DNA of 50,996 nucleotides from Desulfurobacterium sp. (lineage in GTDB: Bacteria; Aquificota; Aquificia; Desulfurobacteriales; Desulfurobacteriaceae): contig JALSLT010000059.1 in NCBI GenBank assembly GCA_026988135.1, positions 1 to 50,996 of the forward strand, written 5' to 3'. This document shows, one piece after another, positions 7,933-15,217 of the stretch (position 1 is the stretch's first letter; each line of letters opens with the position of its first letter). The notes below the pieces were generated by a model, which saw nothing but the letters and a program-made list of their open reading frames with translations, did no database searches and had not been told where the DNA came from. A program made the translations under genes and the position numbers.

Positions 7933-9726
7933 ATGATTGATTGTTTTGGTAGCTTTGAAAGAAATTGCTATTGCAGTGAACTTGGAAAAGAGGATATAGG
8001 AAAGAGAGTTTCTCTTACGGGATGGGTTGATTCTACTAGAGATCACGGAGGAGTGGTTTTTATAGATTTAAGAGATAGAACTGGAAAGGTACAGATAGTT
8101 GTTAGTCCTCAGATAAGCGAGGAATTGACAGAGAAAGCTAAAAAGATAAGAGATGAGTTTGTCCTTGCTGTTAGCGGAGAAGTGAGAAAAAGGCCTGAAG
8201 GAACTGTAAATTGCAAAATCCCAACCGGAGAGATTGAGGTTTATATTGATGAGTTGAAAATTTTGAACCGTTCGGAGCCTCTTCCGTTTCCTACTGAAGA
8301 TGATGTAAATGTTGGGGAAGATACACGTTTAAGATTTAGGTTTCTTGACCTTAGAAGGGGAAAGATGCAGAAAAATATTATTTTTAGACATAAACTTTAT
8401 CAGGTGGTCAGGAAAACTTTTGATAAGGAAGGGTTTATAGAGGTAGAGACTCCCTTTCTTACAAAGAGTACTCCTGAAGGTGCGAGAGATTTTCTGGTTC
8501 CAAGTCGTATGCATATAGGAAAGTTTTATGCACTTCCGCAGTCACCTCAGCTTTTTAAACAGATTCTTATGGTTTCCGGTTTTGATAAATATTTTCAAAT
8601 TGTTAAGTGTTTTAGAGATGAGGATCTCAGAGCGGACAGACAGCCTGAATTTACACAGATAGACTTTGAGATGTCTTTTATAAAAGAGAAAGATGTAATG
8701 TCGTTTGCAGAAAGACTTATAAAGCGAATATATACAGAGCTTCTCGGTATAGATGTGGAAACTCCTCTGTCTGTAATGACTTACGATGAAGCTATGGAAA
8801 GGTTTGGAACAGATAGGCCTGATACAAGGTTCGGACTTGAGCTTAAAAATCTAACGGATATTGTAAAAGAATCTGGTTTTAAGGTTTTTAGAATGGTAGC
8901 GGAAAACGGTGGGGTTGTGAAAGCTTTAAACTTTAAAGGGGGAGCTTCCCTTTCCCGTAAGGAGATTGATGAACTTACAAAATTTGTCGGTATATATGGG
9001 GCAAAAGGTCTTGCATGGATAAAAGTTCAGCCGGACGGATTACAGTCTCCGATTGTTAAGTTTTTTACCGAAGGGGAGATGAACGAAATTTTAGAACGGC
9101 TTGATTCTGAACCCGGAGATATTCTTTTCTTTGTTGCAGATAGAAAAGATGTGGTAAATAATGCTCTTTCAAACTTAAGATTAAAGCTTGGAAAGATAGC
9201 AGACTTAATAGATGAGAATAAAGTCAATCTTCTTTGGATTACCGATTTTCCCATGTTTGAATGGAATGAGGAAGAGGAAAGATGGGAAGCTCTTCATCAT
9301 CCTTTTACAAGTCCTAAGGAAGAAGATATTGAGAAGCTTGAAACAGCTCCCGGGGAAGTGAGAGCAAGGGCTTATGATATGGTTCTTAACGGCGTTGAAA
9401 TCGGCGGAGGGAGTATTCGTATTCATAGGCCTGACATCCAGGAGAAAGTGTTCGAAATCATAGGATTATCGGAAAAAGAAGCTTCCGATAGATTTGGATT
9501 TTTAATAGAAGCTTTAAAGTACGGTGCACCTCCTCACGGCGGAATGGCTTTTGGACTTGATAGAATATGCACTATCCTCTGCAACGAGGACTCTATTAGA
9601 GAAGTTATCGCATTTCCGAAAACTCAAAGGGGACAGTGTCTCTTCACGGGAGCTCCGGATACTGTAAGAGATGAACAGCTTGATGAACTTGGAATTACTA
9701 TAGAAGCAGAAGAAGAAAAGGAGTAA
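7933..9726 (+). CDS. aspS: Aspartyl-tRNA synthetase
   Basis: A 597-residue bacterial-type class II synthetase charging tRNA-Asp. The N-terminal OB-fold (GKRVSLTGWVDSTRDHGGV) recognises the anticodon. The catalytic core has FIEVETPFLTKSTPEGARDF, QSPQLFKQ, VKCFRDEDLRADRQPEFTQ and GLDRICTI, with a GAD-type insertion domain around residues 290-420. Length matches bacterial AspRS. Whether it also charges tRNA-Asn depends on the presence of AsnRS or GatCAB, which are not in the window. The ATG at 7933 has a GGAGAGGAAAG ribosome site, and a strong hairpin terminator follows the stop. Confidence 0.97.
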   Translation: MIDCFGSFERNCYCSELGKEDIGKRVSLTGWVDSTRDHGGVVFIDLRDRTGKVQIVVSPQISEELTEKAKKIRDEFVLAVSGEVRKRPEGTVNCKIPTGEIEVYIDELKILNRSEPLPFPTEDDVNVGEDTRLRFRFLDLRRGKMQKNIIFRHKLYQVVRKTFDKEGFIEVETPFLTKSTPEGARDFLVPSRMHIGKFYALPQSPQLFKQILMVSGFDKYFQIVKCFRDEDLRADRQPEFTQIDFEMSFIKEKDVMSFAERLIKRIYTELLGIDVETPLSVMTYDEAMERFGTDRPDTRFGLELKNLTDIVKESGFKVFRMVAENGGVVKALNFKGGASLSRKEIDELTKFVGIYGAKGLAWIKVQPDGLQSPIVKFFTEGEMNEILERLDSEPGDILFFVADRKDVVNNALSNLRLKLGKIADLIDENKVNLLWITDFPMFEWNEEEERWEALHHPFTSPKEEDIEKLETAPGEVRARAYDMVLNGVEIGGGSIRIHRPDIQEKVFEIIGLSEKEASDRFGFLIEALKYGAPPHGGMAFGLDRICTILCNEDSIREVIAFPKTQRGQCLFTGAPDTVRDEQLDELGITIEAEEEKE

Positions 9727-9733
9727 TAATTTC

Positions 9734-9763
9734 CAGCGGGCTTTTGCCCGCTGCTATTTTTAA
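9734..9763 (+). terminator. Intrinsic terminator after aspS
   Basis: An 8-bp perfect stem CAGCGGGC/GCCCGCTG with a TTTT loop (9734-9753), followed by the T-rich tail CTATTTTTAAA. It lies eight bases after the aspS stop and just past the 3' end of the convergent elyC-like gene, so it may stop transcription from both sides. Confidence 0.9.
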
Positions 9764-10530
9764 ATGTATCCGTTAATTTTTTCCCACATTATTCCCAGTA
9801 TTTCATAAAAAAGTCTTTCACTTTTCTGCACTCCTTCATAAGAGGGAAAATAGTCCCAGATAGGATAATTTTTCCTTTTTTTGGTTAAATAGGAGCTTGG
9901 TGAAGGTATTGGCTTTAATCCCTGTTTTTTAAATAGAAAAACAGCTCGTGGCATGTGAGAAGCAGAGGTGACCAGTATAAATTTTTTGTCTTTTAAAAGG
10001 CTTTTAAGAGATAGCACTTCTTCAACGGTATCCTTTGCCCGCTCCTCTAAAACGATATCAGACGGGGGAATCCCGAGCATTACTGCTGTTGCTGCCATAA
10101 TTTCAGCATTACTTTTATTGTCAGCAAGCTCTATTTTTCCGCCGGAATAGATAATCTTTGCCTGTGGAAAAAGCTTTTTAAGACGGACACTTTCTACCAC
10201 TCTTGCCAGGGTGGATGTGTAAAGCTGGGAATTTGGCGGTAGAACTTCTTCACTTACATGTCCGCCTCCCAGTACTACTATATAAGAGATGTCGCTTTTA
10301 TGTTCTCTTACAGGAAGATATTGATGCTCAAAAGGATACATAAACTGGTCTATAAACGGAGTGCAGCTTATAAGGCCGAGAAAAGCAACACCTAAAATTA
10401 TTAAAGCTTTACCAGTTTTTTTAAATCTACTTTTACTGTTCAGCAGCCATCCAAGCGTAATAATTTCAAGTCCTAACGGAAGGGGAAAGAGAAACCTTGC
10501 TATCACTTTTTTTAATATAAAACTAACCAT
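9760..10530 (-). CDS. ElyC/SanA/YdcF-family (DUF218) envelope protein
   Basis: A 256-residue membrane protein with two N-terminal hydrophobic segments (about residues 10-30 and 40-58) and a C-terminal DUF218 domain. The domain shows VVLGGGH, YSGGK, NSQLYTSTLARVVESVRL, EERAKDTVEEVLSLKSLL and LVTSASHMPRAVFLFKKQG. The two-helix plus DUF218 layout and length match E. coli ElyC, a factor affecting peptidoglycan and lipid-carrier homeostasis; the biochemical reaction is not established. The gene faces aspS and the two share a terminator region. The ribosome site before the ATG is weak. Confidence 0.82.
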   Translation of the reverse strand: MVSFILKKVIARFLFPLPLGLEIITLGWLLNSKSRFKKTGKALIILGVAFLGLISCTPFIDQFMYPFEHQYLPVREHKSDISYIVVLGGGHVSEEVLPPNSQLYTSTLARVVESVRLKKLFPQAKIIYSGGKIELADNKSNAEIMAATAVMLGIPPSDIVLEERAKDTVEEVLSLKSLLKDKKFILVTSASHMPRAVFLFKKQGLKPIPSPSSYLTKKRKNYPIWDYFPSYEGVQKSERLFYEILGIMWEKINGYI

Positions 10531-10736
10531 AATAATTTAGTTTACTTGAGATTTACCTTAGAGTAAAGCGATCAAACAACAGAAAGTGAGCTTTGGATTA
10601 TAGAGCTAATAAAACCAGCAGTTGATTTTAAGAGTTTATAATTTTATTGACTTTTGAATTACAAGCTTGTTGAGAAGTCTGGAGATTATATTAAAAGTTG
10701 TTAGGATATTTGCTATATGTTGAACTTGAATAAATA

Positions 10737-10765
10737 TTGATTTTGTATGCTAAATAGCATATATT
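10737..10765 (+). promoter_or_regulatory. Promoter with embedded operator for the RelB/YafQ-type pair
   Basis: A -35 TTGATT (10737-10742) and a -10 TATATT (10760-10765) are separated by 17 bp. Inside the spacer, and touching the -10, is a perfect inverted repeat TATGCTA-AA-TAGCATA (10746-10761). An operator there suits autorepression by the antitoxin encoded 34 bp downstream, which belongs to a ribbon-helix-helix family. The promoter match is direct; repression is inferred. The rest of the gap from 10531 shows nothing recognisable. Confidence 0.7.
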
Positions 10766-10798
10766 GCGTAGCGTAATAATATTTTAGAAGGTGCTACT

Positions 10799-11059
10799 AT
10801 GGGTGCTAAAATACACACAACTTTGAGAGTGGATGAGAAAAATTATAAGGAAGCAAAGGAAATTTTAGAAAGATTGGGGCTTAATGTTAGTCAGGCATTT
10901 AACATTTTTATAGCTATGATAAAAGAGACAAGGGGTTTACCTTTTGAGGTAAAGATACCAAATAAAGAAACCCAGAAAGTGATTAAAGAGGCGAGGAAAG
11001 GGGATAATCTCATAGAAATAGAGAATCTAAATGAGCTAAAGAAAATAACAGAGGATTAA
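10799..11059 (+). CDS. RelB/DinJ-family antitoxin
   Basis: An 86-residue type II antitoxin. The N terminus (KIHTTLRVDEKNYKEAKEIL, then GLNVSQAFNIFI) is the ribbon-helix-helix DNA-binding part typical of DinJ/RelB. The region FEVKIPNKETQKVIKEARKG is the usual toxin-wrapping C-terminal segment. It starts at ATG with an AGAAGG ribosome site and is followed five bases later by a YafQ-like toxin, the standard dinJ-yafQ order. It probably neutralises that toxin and represses its own promoter through the palindrome at 10746-10761. Confidence 0.88.
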   Translation: MGAKIHTTLRVDEKNYKEAKEILERLGLNVSQAFNIFIAMIKETRGLPFEVKIPNKETQKVIKEARKGDNLIEIENLNELKKITED

Positions 11060-11064
11060 AGAAT

Positions 11065-11340
11065 TTGTATAGACTCAAAGTTCATAAACAGTTTTTAAAA
11101 GATTTTAAAAAAGTGAGGTTAAATCAATCAAACACAGAGAAACTGTTTCATTTTATTTCTTGTTTAATCAGTGGTACCACTATGCCTCCTGAAGCAAAAG
11201 ACCATGCTCTGCTTGGAGAGTGGGAAGATACACGAGAATTTCATATATCCGGGGATTTGTTGGTTATTTACAGGAAAGATGATAATTTAAAGGAAATACA
11301 ACTTCTTAGAATTGGAACACATTCGCAACTTTTTAGGTGA
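11065..11340 (+). CDS. YafQ-family mRNA interferase toxin
   Basis: A 91-residue RelE-superfamily toxin of the YafQ subtype, which cleaves mRNA on the ribosome. Conserved catalytic-region residues by comparison with E. coli YafQ from memory are H47 in KDH, H60 in REFH, D64, and H86 and F90 in the GTHSQLF C terminus. The Asp just before the second His is Glu here (E58). Translation begins at a TTG nine bases after GAGGA, following the antitoxin by five bases, so expression is coupled. Probably functional, as the frame and key residues are intact. Confidence 0.87.
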   Translation: MYRLKVHKQFLKDFKKVRLNQSNTEKLFHFISCLISGTTMPPEAKDHALLGEWEDTREFHISGDLLVIYRKDDNLKEIQLLRIGTHSQLFR

Positions 11341-11559
11341 TAAGGAAAAATTTCAGGTAGCAAAAACTGTTATTTAAAAAGCCTGGTAGCATCTGGATTT
11401 AGAGAATATATATCGCGGAAAAGATGGGCTAACTATGAATGGTAAAATGCTGGTGTAAATTAGGGGTCCATCTCATTAAACAGATTTTTGTAGTACTTTG
11501 ATTGTAGGGATTTTGAGGTTTAAGAAATCTAAAAGTATTTTAACTCTAAGGGGGAAGTT

Positions 11560-12590
11560 GTGGCAAAAGTATTTATAAGTCATTCCGTAAAAGATAAAGA
11601 ATTAGCTAATGCTATGGTTGATTTACTTCAGACAGGAATTGGAATTAATACAAATGACATTTTCTGCTCATCCGTAGAGGGATTAGGTATTCCTGGAGGA
11701 GCAAATTTCATAAAGATAAGCTATCTGGGACAGAAGTAGTTATTCTACTTTTGACTCCTAACTATAAATATAGCGTTTTTTGTAACTGCGAATTAGGAGC
11801 ATCTTGGGCTTTAGAGATTAAGGTATTGCCTTTGTTGGTTCCTTCTTTAGATTATTCAGATATGGAGGCTGTACTTACTGGGATTCAAGCATACAAAATT
11901 GATGTCCCTACGGATTTATCAGACATGAGGGATTGGCTTGTAGAAAAGTTAGATATTAAGGAACCTACTAAAACAGCAAGATGGGAAGTAAAAAGAGATG
12001 CTTTTACAGAAAAGATTAAGTCCCTTTTGAAAGAATTAGTATATCCGGTTGTTGGTATAGAAAAACATTATTCTCTATATAAAAAATACAGAGAAAGTTT
12101 AAAAATGATTGAAGAATTGGAACAAGAGATAAAGAAAAAAAATGAATTATTAGAGCAATTAAAAAAAGCAAAAAGCAGAGAAGAAGTGGATAAAATACTC
12201 TTGGATTCTATAAAGGATGAATGGGAAAAGTTTAAAAAGTTAGTTTCTGTTGCAAAGCAGTCCCTTAAAGATGTAAGTTCTATTGTACGGAAAACTATTT
12301 ATAAACATTACAGAAAGGAAAAATTTGAACCTGAATTTTTGGATTCTTGGGGGTGTCCCGAGCTTGAAGATGCTATTGAGAGAAACCTGATAATATGCTC
12401 CGATGATATGGAATGTGAGATAAATCTTTCCGATCCACGTATTGAGGAAATTATTAAAAAAATAGATGACTTAAAAAACTTCTTATTAGAAGAGGAAATA
12501 TCAGAAGATTTCTTCGAGTTATATAGAAAAAAGTATAAGCATAACCCTGATTTTCTATCTAAAGACTTTTGGGAGGAACATCTGTTTTGA
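11560..12590 (+). pseudogene. TIR-domain protein gene, frameshifted
   Basis: Two reading frames together make one TIR protein. The first (GTG 11560 to TAG 11739, 59 codons) begins KVFISHSVKDKELANAMVDL and contains DIFCSSVEGLGIPGGANF. The second, open around 11709-12590 in the next frame, continues DKLSGTEVVILLLTPNYK and CELGASWAL, whose Glu is the catalytic-type residue of TIR NADases. The break lies at about 11703-11715. Compared with my memory of the family, roughly 10 bases are missing there, so a small deletion is the simplest explanation. After the TIR domain come a coiled coil (about residues 105-145 of the second frame) and an acidic helical tail without recognised motifs. The GTG has AAGGGGGA just upstream. 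Such proteins are often antiphage NAD-depleting effectors; here the gene is probably inactive unless -1 frameshifting occurs. Confidence 0.78.
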
Positions 12591-12638
12591 GAAAGATTCC
12601 TAATTCAATATTTTTTTTGCATTAATCACCACTTGATT

Positions 12639-12670
12639 AACAATAAGCTCTATAGAGCTTATTGTTTTTC
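12639..12670 (+). terminator. Perfect-palindrome terminator after the TIR gene
   Basis: A 28-bp perfect palindrome spans 12639-12666, with half-site AACAATAAGCTCTA. It ends in a run of T residues (12665-12669). It can form a long hairpin with a small loop, sits 49 bases after the TIR frame stops, and insulates the following toxin-antitoxin pair. Confidence 0.85.
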
Positions 12671-12756
12671 TATTTTTAAATAAAACAAACATTTTGGCTT
12701 TTATCGTTTTTCTTTTAAGAGTATTAGAACTTGATGGAATTTCTAAAAAGAGCTAA

Positions 12757-12789
12757 TATAATAGTACTATTAAAAGTGCTATTGGAGGA
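12757..12789 (+). promoter_or_regulatory. Promoter and operator region of the Phd/RelE-type pair
   Basis: A consensus -10 TATAAT (12757-12762) is overlapped by a perfect 12-bp palindrome AATAGTACTATT (12760-12771). A related half-site AGTGCTATT follows at 12775-12783, then GGAGGA before the ATG. A TTGATG at 12731-12736 is the best -35, but 20 bp of spacing is long. The palindrome position suits autorepression by the Phd-like antitoxin. Confidence 0.6.
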
Positions 12790-12792
12790 GCT

Positions 12793-13041
12793 ATGATTAT
12801 AGCTGCTAACGATTTGAAAAGAAAGGGTATTTCTTATATTTCTCACCTTCTTGAGGAGTTTGGGGATGTTTTTATTTCTGTTAGAGGAAAGAAAAGATAT
12901 GTAGTTCTCAAGATAGAGGACTATGAAAGACTGAAGGAGTTTGAGCTCGAACATGCAATAAGAGAAGCAGAGAAGGATTTAAAAGAAGGTAAATATATTG
13001 TTGAAACGGCAGAGGAACACTTCAAAAGGTTAGGAATTTGA
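12793..13041 (+). CDS. Phd/YefM-family antitoxin
   Basis: An 82-residue antitoxin. The N-terminal IIAANDLKRKGISYISHLLE followed by DVFISVRGKKRYVVLKIEDYERL is the Phd/YefM DNA-binding fold (repressor of the form LxxxG...ViIxxRGKxxaVll). The C-terminal AIREAEKDLKEGKYIVETAEE resembles the toxin-binding tail seen in RelE partners. GGAGGA precedes its ATG, and its stop overlaps the toxin start by four bases. Confidence in the family is good; exact toxin specificity is set by the neighbour. Confidence 0.85.
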   Translation: MIIAANDLKRKGISYISHLLEEFGDVFISVRGKKRYVVLKIEDYERLKEFELEHAIREAEKDLKEGKYIVETAEEHFKRLGI

Positions 13042-13313
13042 ATAGATACAAACTGATTTTCACAGAGAGTTATTTAAAACGGGAAAAGAAATTTCTTAAA
13101 AAACATCCAAAGTTGATAAGACGATACAAGAAGATACTTAGATTACTTGAATTGAATCCTAACCATCCATCTCTTAGGCTTCACAAGTTAAAAGGTAAAC
13201 TTGAAGATAAATACTCTGTTTCAATCACTATGAGTTATAGGATAATTCTAACGTTTGCTGTAATTGAAAAAGGAATCATTCTGATTGATATAGGAAGTCA
13301 TGACGTTTATTAA
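13038..13313 (+). CDS. RelE/ParE-superfamily toxin
   Basis: A 91-residue basic protein with the RelE fold: KLIFTESYLKREKKFLKKHP, then LRLHKLKGKLEDKYSVSITMSYRI and LIDIGSHDVY. The HKLKG...YRI...IGSHD pattern matches the YafQ/RelE-like mRNA interferases, with a C-terminal His near the end. Translation begins at a TTG within the antitoxin's final codons (TTGA overlap). It is intact and paired with a Phd-type antitoxin, so this is a complete module independent of the YafQ pair 2 kb upstream. Confidence 0.84.
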   Translation: MNRYKLIFTESYLKREKKFLKKHPKLIRRYKKILRLLELNPNHPSLRLHKLKGKLEDKYSVSITMSYRIILTFAVIEKGIILIDIGSHDVY

Positions 13314-13358
13314 CTTAAAGGTTGCTTATAGCAAGGTATTTCAATGATAGTGTGTATT

Positions 13359-13388
13359 TTGTTAAACTATTAAATCCTTTATTATACT
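13359..13388 (+). promoter_or_regulatory. Probable promoter of the rubrerythrin gene
   Basis: A -35-like TTGTTA (13359-13364), an 18-bp spacer and -10 TATACT (13383-13388) lie about 110 bp upstream of the rubrerythrin ATG. The resulting leader of about 100 bases is AT-rich. I see no clear PerR box or riboswitch in it. Confidence 0.5.
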
Positions 13389-13497
13389 TAAGATGAATGT
13401 AAAATAAATTATGGCATTGTTTTACAGTTTTTTTATCTTGCAAGGTTGTTTTGAAGCTATAAATTCAAATTAAATAACTATATAAACCGGAGGGTCT

Positions 13498-14076
13498 ATG
13501 AAGCAGGTTATTGAAAATCTTGCAAAAGCGTTTGCCGGGGAAAGTCAGGCAAGGAACAGATACACATTTTATGCAAATGTTGCGAAGAAAGAAGGTTACG
13601 AGAAGGTTATGGAGGTGTTTCTCTTAACGGCGGAGCAGGAGAGGGAGCATGCCAAATGGCTTATGAGACTTATCAATGTTCTTAAGAAAAAGTGCGATGA
13701 AACTTTTGATGTTATAAATATTGAGGCAGAAGTCCCTACGATTTTGGGTAATACGGTTGAGAATTTAAAAGCTGCTATAGCCGGAGAAAACTATGAGCAT
13801 ACACAGATGTATCCTGAATTTGCCGATATAGCTGAAAAGGAAGGATACAAAGATATTGCAGATAGATTGAGAGCTATAGCTGTTGCTGAAAAGCACCACG
13901 AAGAGAGATTCAAAAAGCTACTGGAAGAGATAGAGGGTGGCACAATTTTCAAGAAAGAAGAAAAAGTTTTTTGGACCTGTATGAAGTGTGGTTATGTACA
14001 TGAAGGGAAAGAGCCACCTGATGTTTGTCCATCCTGTAGTCATCCGAAAGGCTATTTTGAAGTCAAAGATTGTTAA
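13498..14076 (+). CDS. rbr: Rubrerythrin
   Basis: A 192-residue cytoplasmic peroxide-scavenging protein that reduces H2O2 to water. The ferritin-like di-iron domain (about residues 1-145) has the ligand-bearing segments AFAGESQARNRY, AEQEREHAKW, AAIAGENYEHTQMY and AVAEKHHEERF. A C-terminal rubredoxin domain has CMKCGYVHEGKEPPDVCPSC, the four-Cys iron site. A GGAGGG ribosome site precedes the ATG. It stands alone with its own promoter and terminator. It fits an anaerobe's oxygen-defence gene and is placed directly after the toxin-antitoxin/TIR island. Confidence 0.96.
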   Translation: MKQVIENLAKAFAGESQARNRYTFYANVAKKEGYEKVMEVFLLTAEQEREHAKWLMRLINVLKKKCDETFDVINIEAEVPTILGNTVENLKAAIAGENYEHTQMYPEFADIAEKEGYKDIADRLRAIAVAEKHHEERFKKLLEEIEGGTIFKKEEKVFWTCMKCGYVHEGKEPPDVCPSCSHPKGYFEVKDC

Positions 14077-14079
14077 TTT

Positions 14080-14110
14080 AAGGTGGGGCGGCTTTGCCCC
14101 CTTATTTTAA
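14080..14110 (+). terminator. Terminator after rubrerythrin
   Basis: A GC-rich stem GGGGC/GCCCC (14085-14100) with flanking AAGG/CTT pairing is followed by TTATTTT. It starts a few bases after the rubrerythrin stop and overlaps the end of the convergent aminotransferase gene, so it may serve both strands. Confidence 0.8.
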
Positions 14111-15217
14111 AAGTTTTTTGATTCTTTCCACACCTTCCTTTAAGTGGTCTATATTCCTTGTATATGCGAATCTTATGTAGGATTTGGTGTTGTTCGTGCC
14201 AAAATCAATCCCCGGTGTTACGGCTACATGAATCTTTTCAAGTAACTCTTTAACAAAGTTAAAGGAATTGTTATGATATTTAGAGATGTTTGCCCATATA
14301 TAAAAAGCTCCTTCGGGCTTTGCTTCTATTTCAAATATTTCGGATAGTTCGTTGAAAAGGAAATCCCTTCGTTTTTTGAAGGTTTCTTTAACATTTTCCA
14401 GATGTTTTTTGTTAAATGCTCCTAAGGCTGCATACTGGCTTATTGTGGGAGCACTTATAAAAAAGTTTTGAAGGATTATTTCCGCTTTTCTCATATATTT
14501 TTTTGGAAGAATCATCCATCCCAATCTGAAACCGGGCATACAGAAATATTTTGAAAAACTGTTTACAACTATACTATTTTCCGAAAATTCAAGAGCTGTA
14601 TGTTCTTTTTTATCATAAACCAGTCCATGGTATATTTCGTCGGATATAAAGTGAACTCCCATCTCGTCTGCTGTTTCAATTAAAGATTTAAAATTTTTTC
14701 TATCGTAGATATTTCCTATAGGATTTGATGGAGAAGGAATATGGATAGCTTTTATGTTTTTGTGTTTTTTTAACATTTCTGGGGTTAGTTGGTAGTTTGT
14801 TGAGCTATCTATAGGTTCAAAAATAGGTTTAATATCAAGTACTTTTGCAAAGTTTTTGTAACACGGATATGACGGGTCTGTTAAAAGCAGTTTTTCATTA
14901 AAATCAAGAAGTATAGAGTAGGCGACCAGGAATGCTCCGGAAGTTCCCGATGTTATTGCTATCTGTTCAGGGGAAATTTCTATTCTGTATTTTTCGTAAT
15001 AAAATTCTGCTATTTTTTCTCTTAAAGCAATAAGGCCAAGACTTTCAGTATATTCTGTTCTTCTGTCTCTAATAGCTTTCTCGGCGTATTCCCACACCTG
15101 AGGAGGCGGTTGAAGGTCAGGTTGACCGACTTCAAAATGGATAGTGTCTTTATACTGTTGAGCTTCTCTAACGATATCCATTACAATAAATGGTGTAACT
15201 CCGTCAAATCTTTTCAT
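14102..15217 (-). CDS. Class I/II pyridoxal-phosphate aminotransferase
   Basis: A 371-residue fold-type I aminotransferase of the AspC/AAT-like group. It shows TSGTSGAFLVAYS (cofactor phosphate region), IPSPSNPIGN, FISDEIYHGLVY, and VNSFSKYFCMPGFRLGW with the Schiff-base lysine. The C-terminal RFAYTRNIDHLKEGVERI has the substrate-binding arginine. The amino-acid substrate (aspartate, alanine, branched or aromatic) is not determined. Its start overlaps the hypF stop by four bases, so it is the last gene of the truA-hypF-aminotransferase operon. Confidence 0.88.
   Translation of the reverse strand: MKRFDGVTPFIVMDIVREAQQYKDTIHFEVGQPDLQPPPQVWEYAEKAIRDRRTEYTESLGLIALREKIAEFYYEKYRIEISPEQIAITSGTSGAFLVAYSILLDFNEKLLLTDPSYPCYKNFAKVLDIKPIFEPIDSSTNYQLTPEMLKKHKNIKAIHIPSPSNPIGNIYDRKNFKSLIETADEMGVHFISDEIYHGLVYDKKEHTALEFSENSIVVNSFSKYFCMPGFRLGWMILPKKYMRKAEIILQNFFISAPTISQYAALGAFNKKHLENVKETFKKRRDFLFNELSEIFEIEAKPEGAFYIWANISKYHNNSFNFVKELLEKIHVAVTPGIDFGTNNTKSYIRFAYTRNIDHLKEGVERIKKLLK

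Noticed and set aside
11344..11445. A 33-codon open stretch ending in KRWANYEW downstream of the YafQ-type toxin, possibly a gene remnant
   Set aside because: Too short, with no start or ribosome site and no family I recognise; such a stretch arises easily by chance in AT-rich DNA.
11461..11545. Possible CRISPR-like or insertion-element end before the TIR gene
   Set aside because: Only one copy of any candidate repeat, no spacers and no terminal inverted repeats or target duplication that I can see.
12601..12640. Recombination or attachment site at the T-run and palindrome after the TIR gene
   Set aside because: The perfect palindrome followed by T residues is fully explained as an intrinsic terminator; no integrase or repeated copy is seen.
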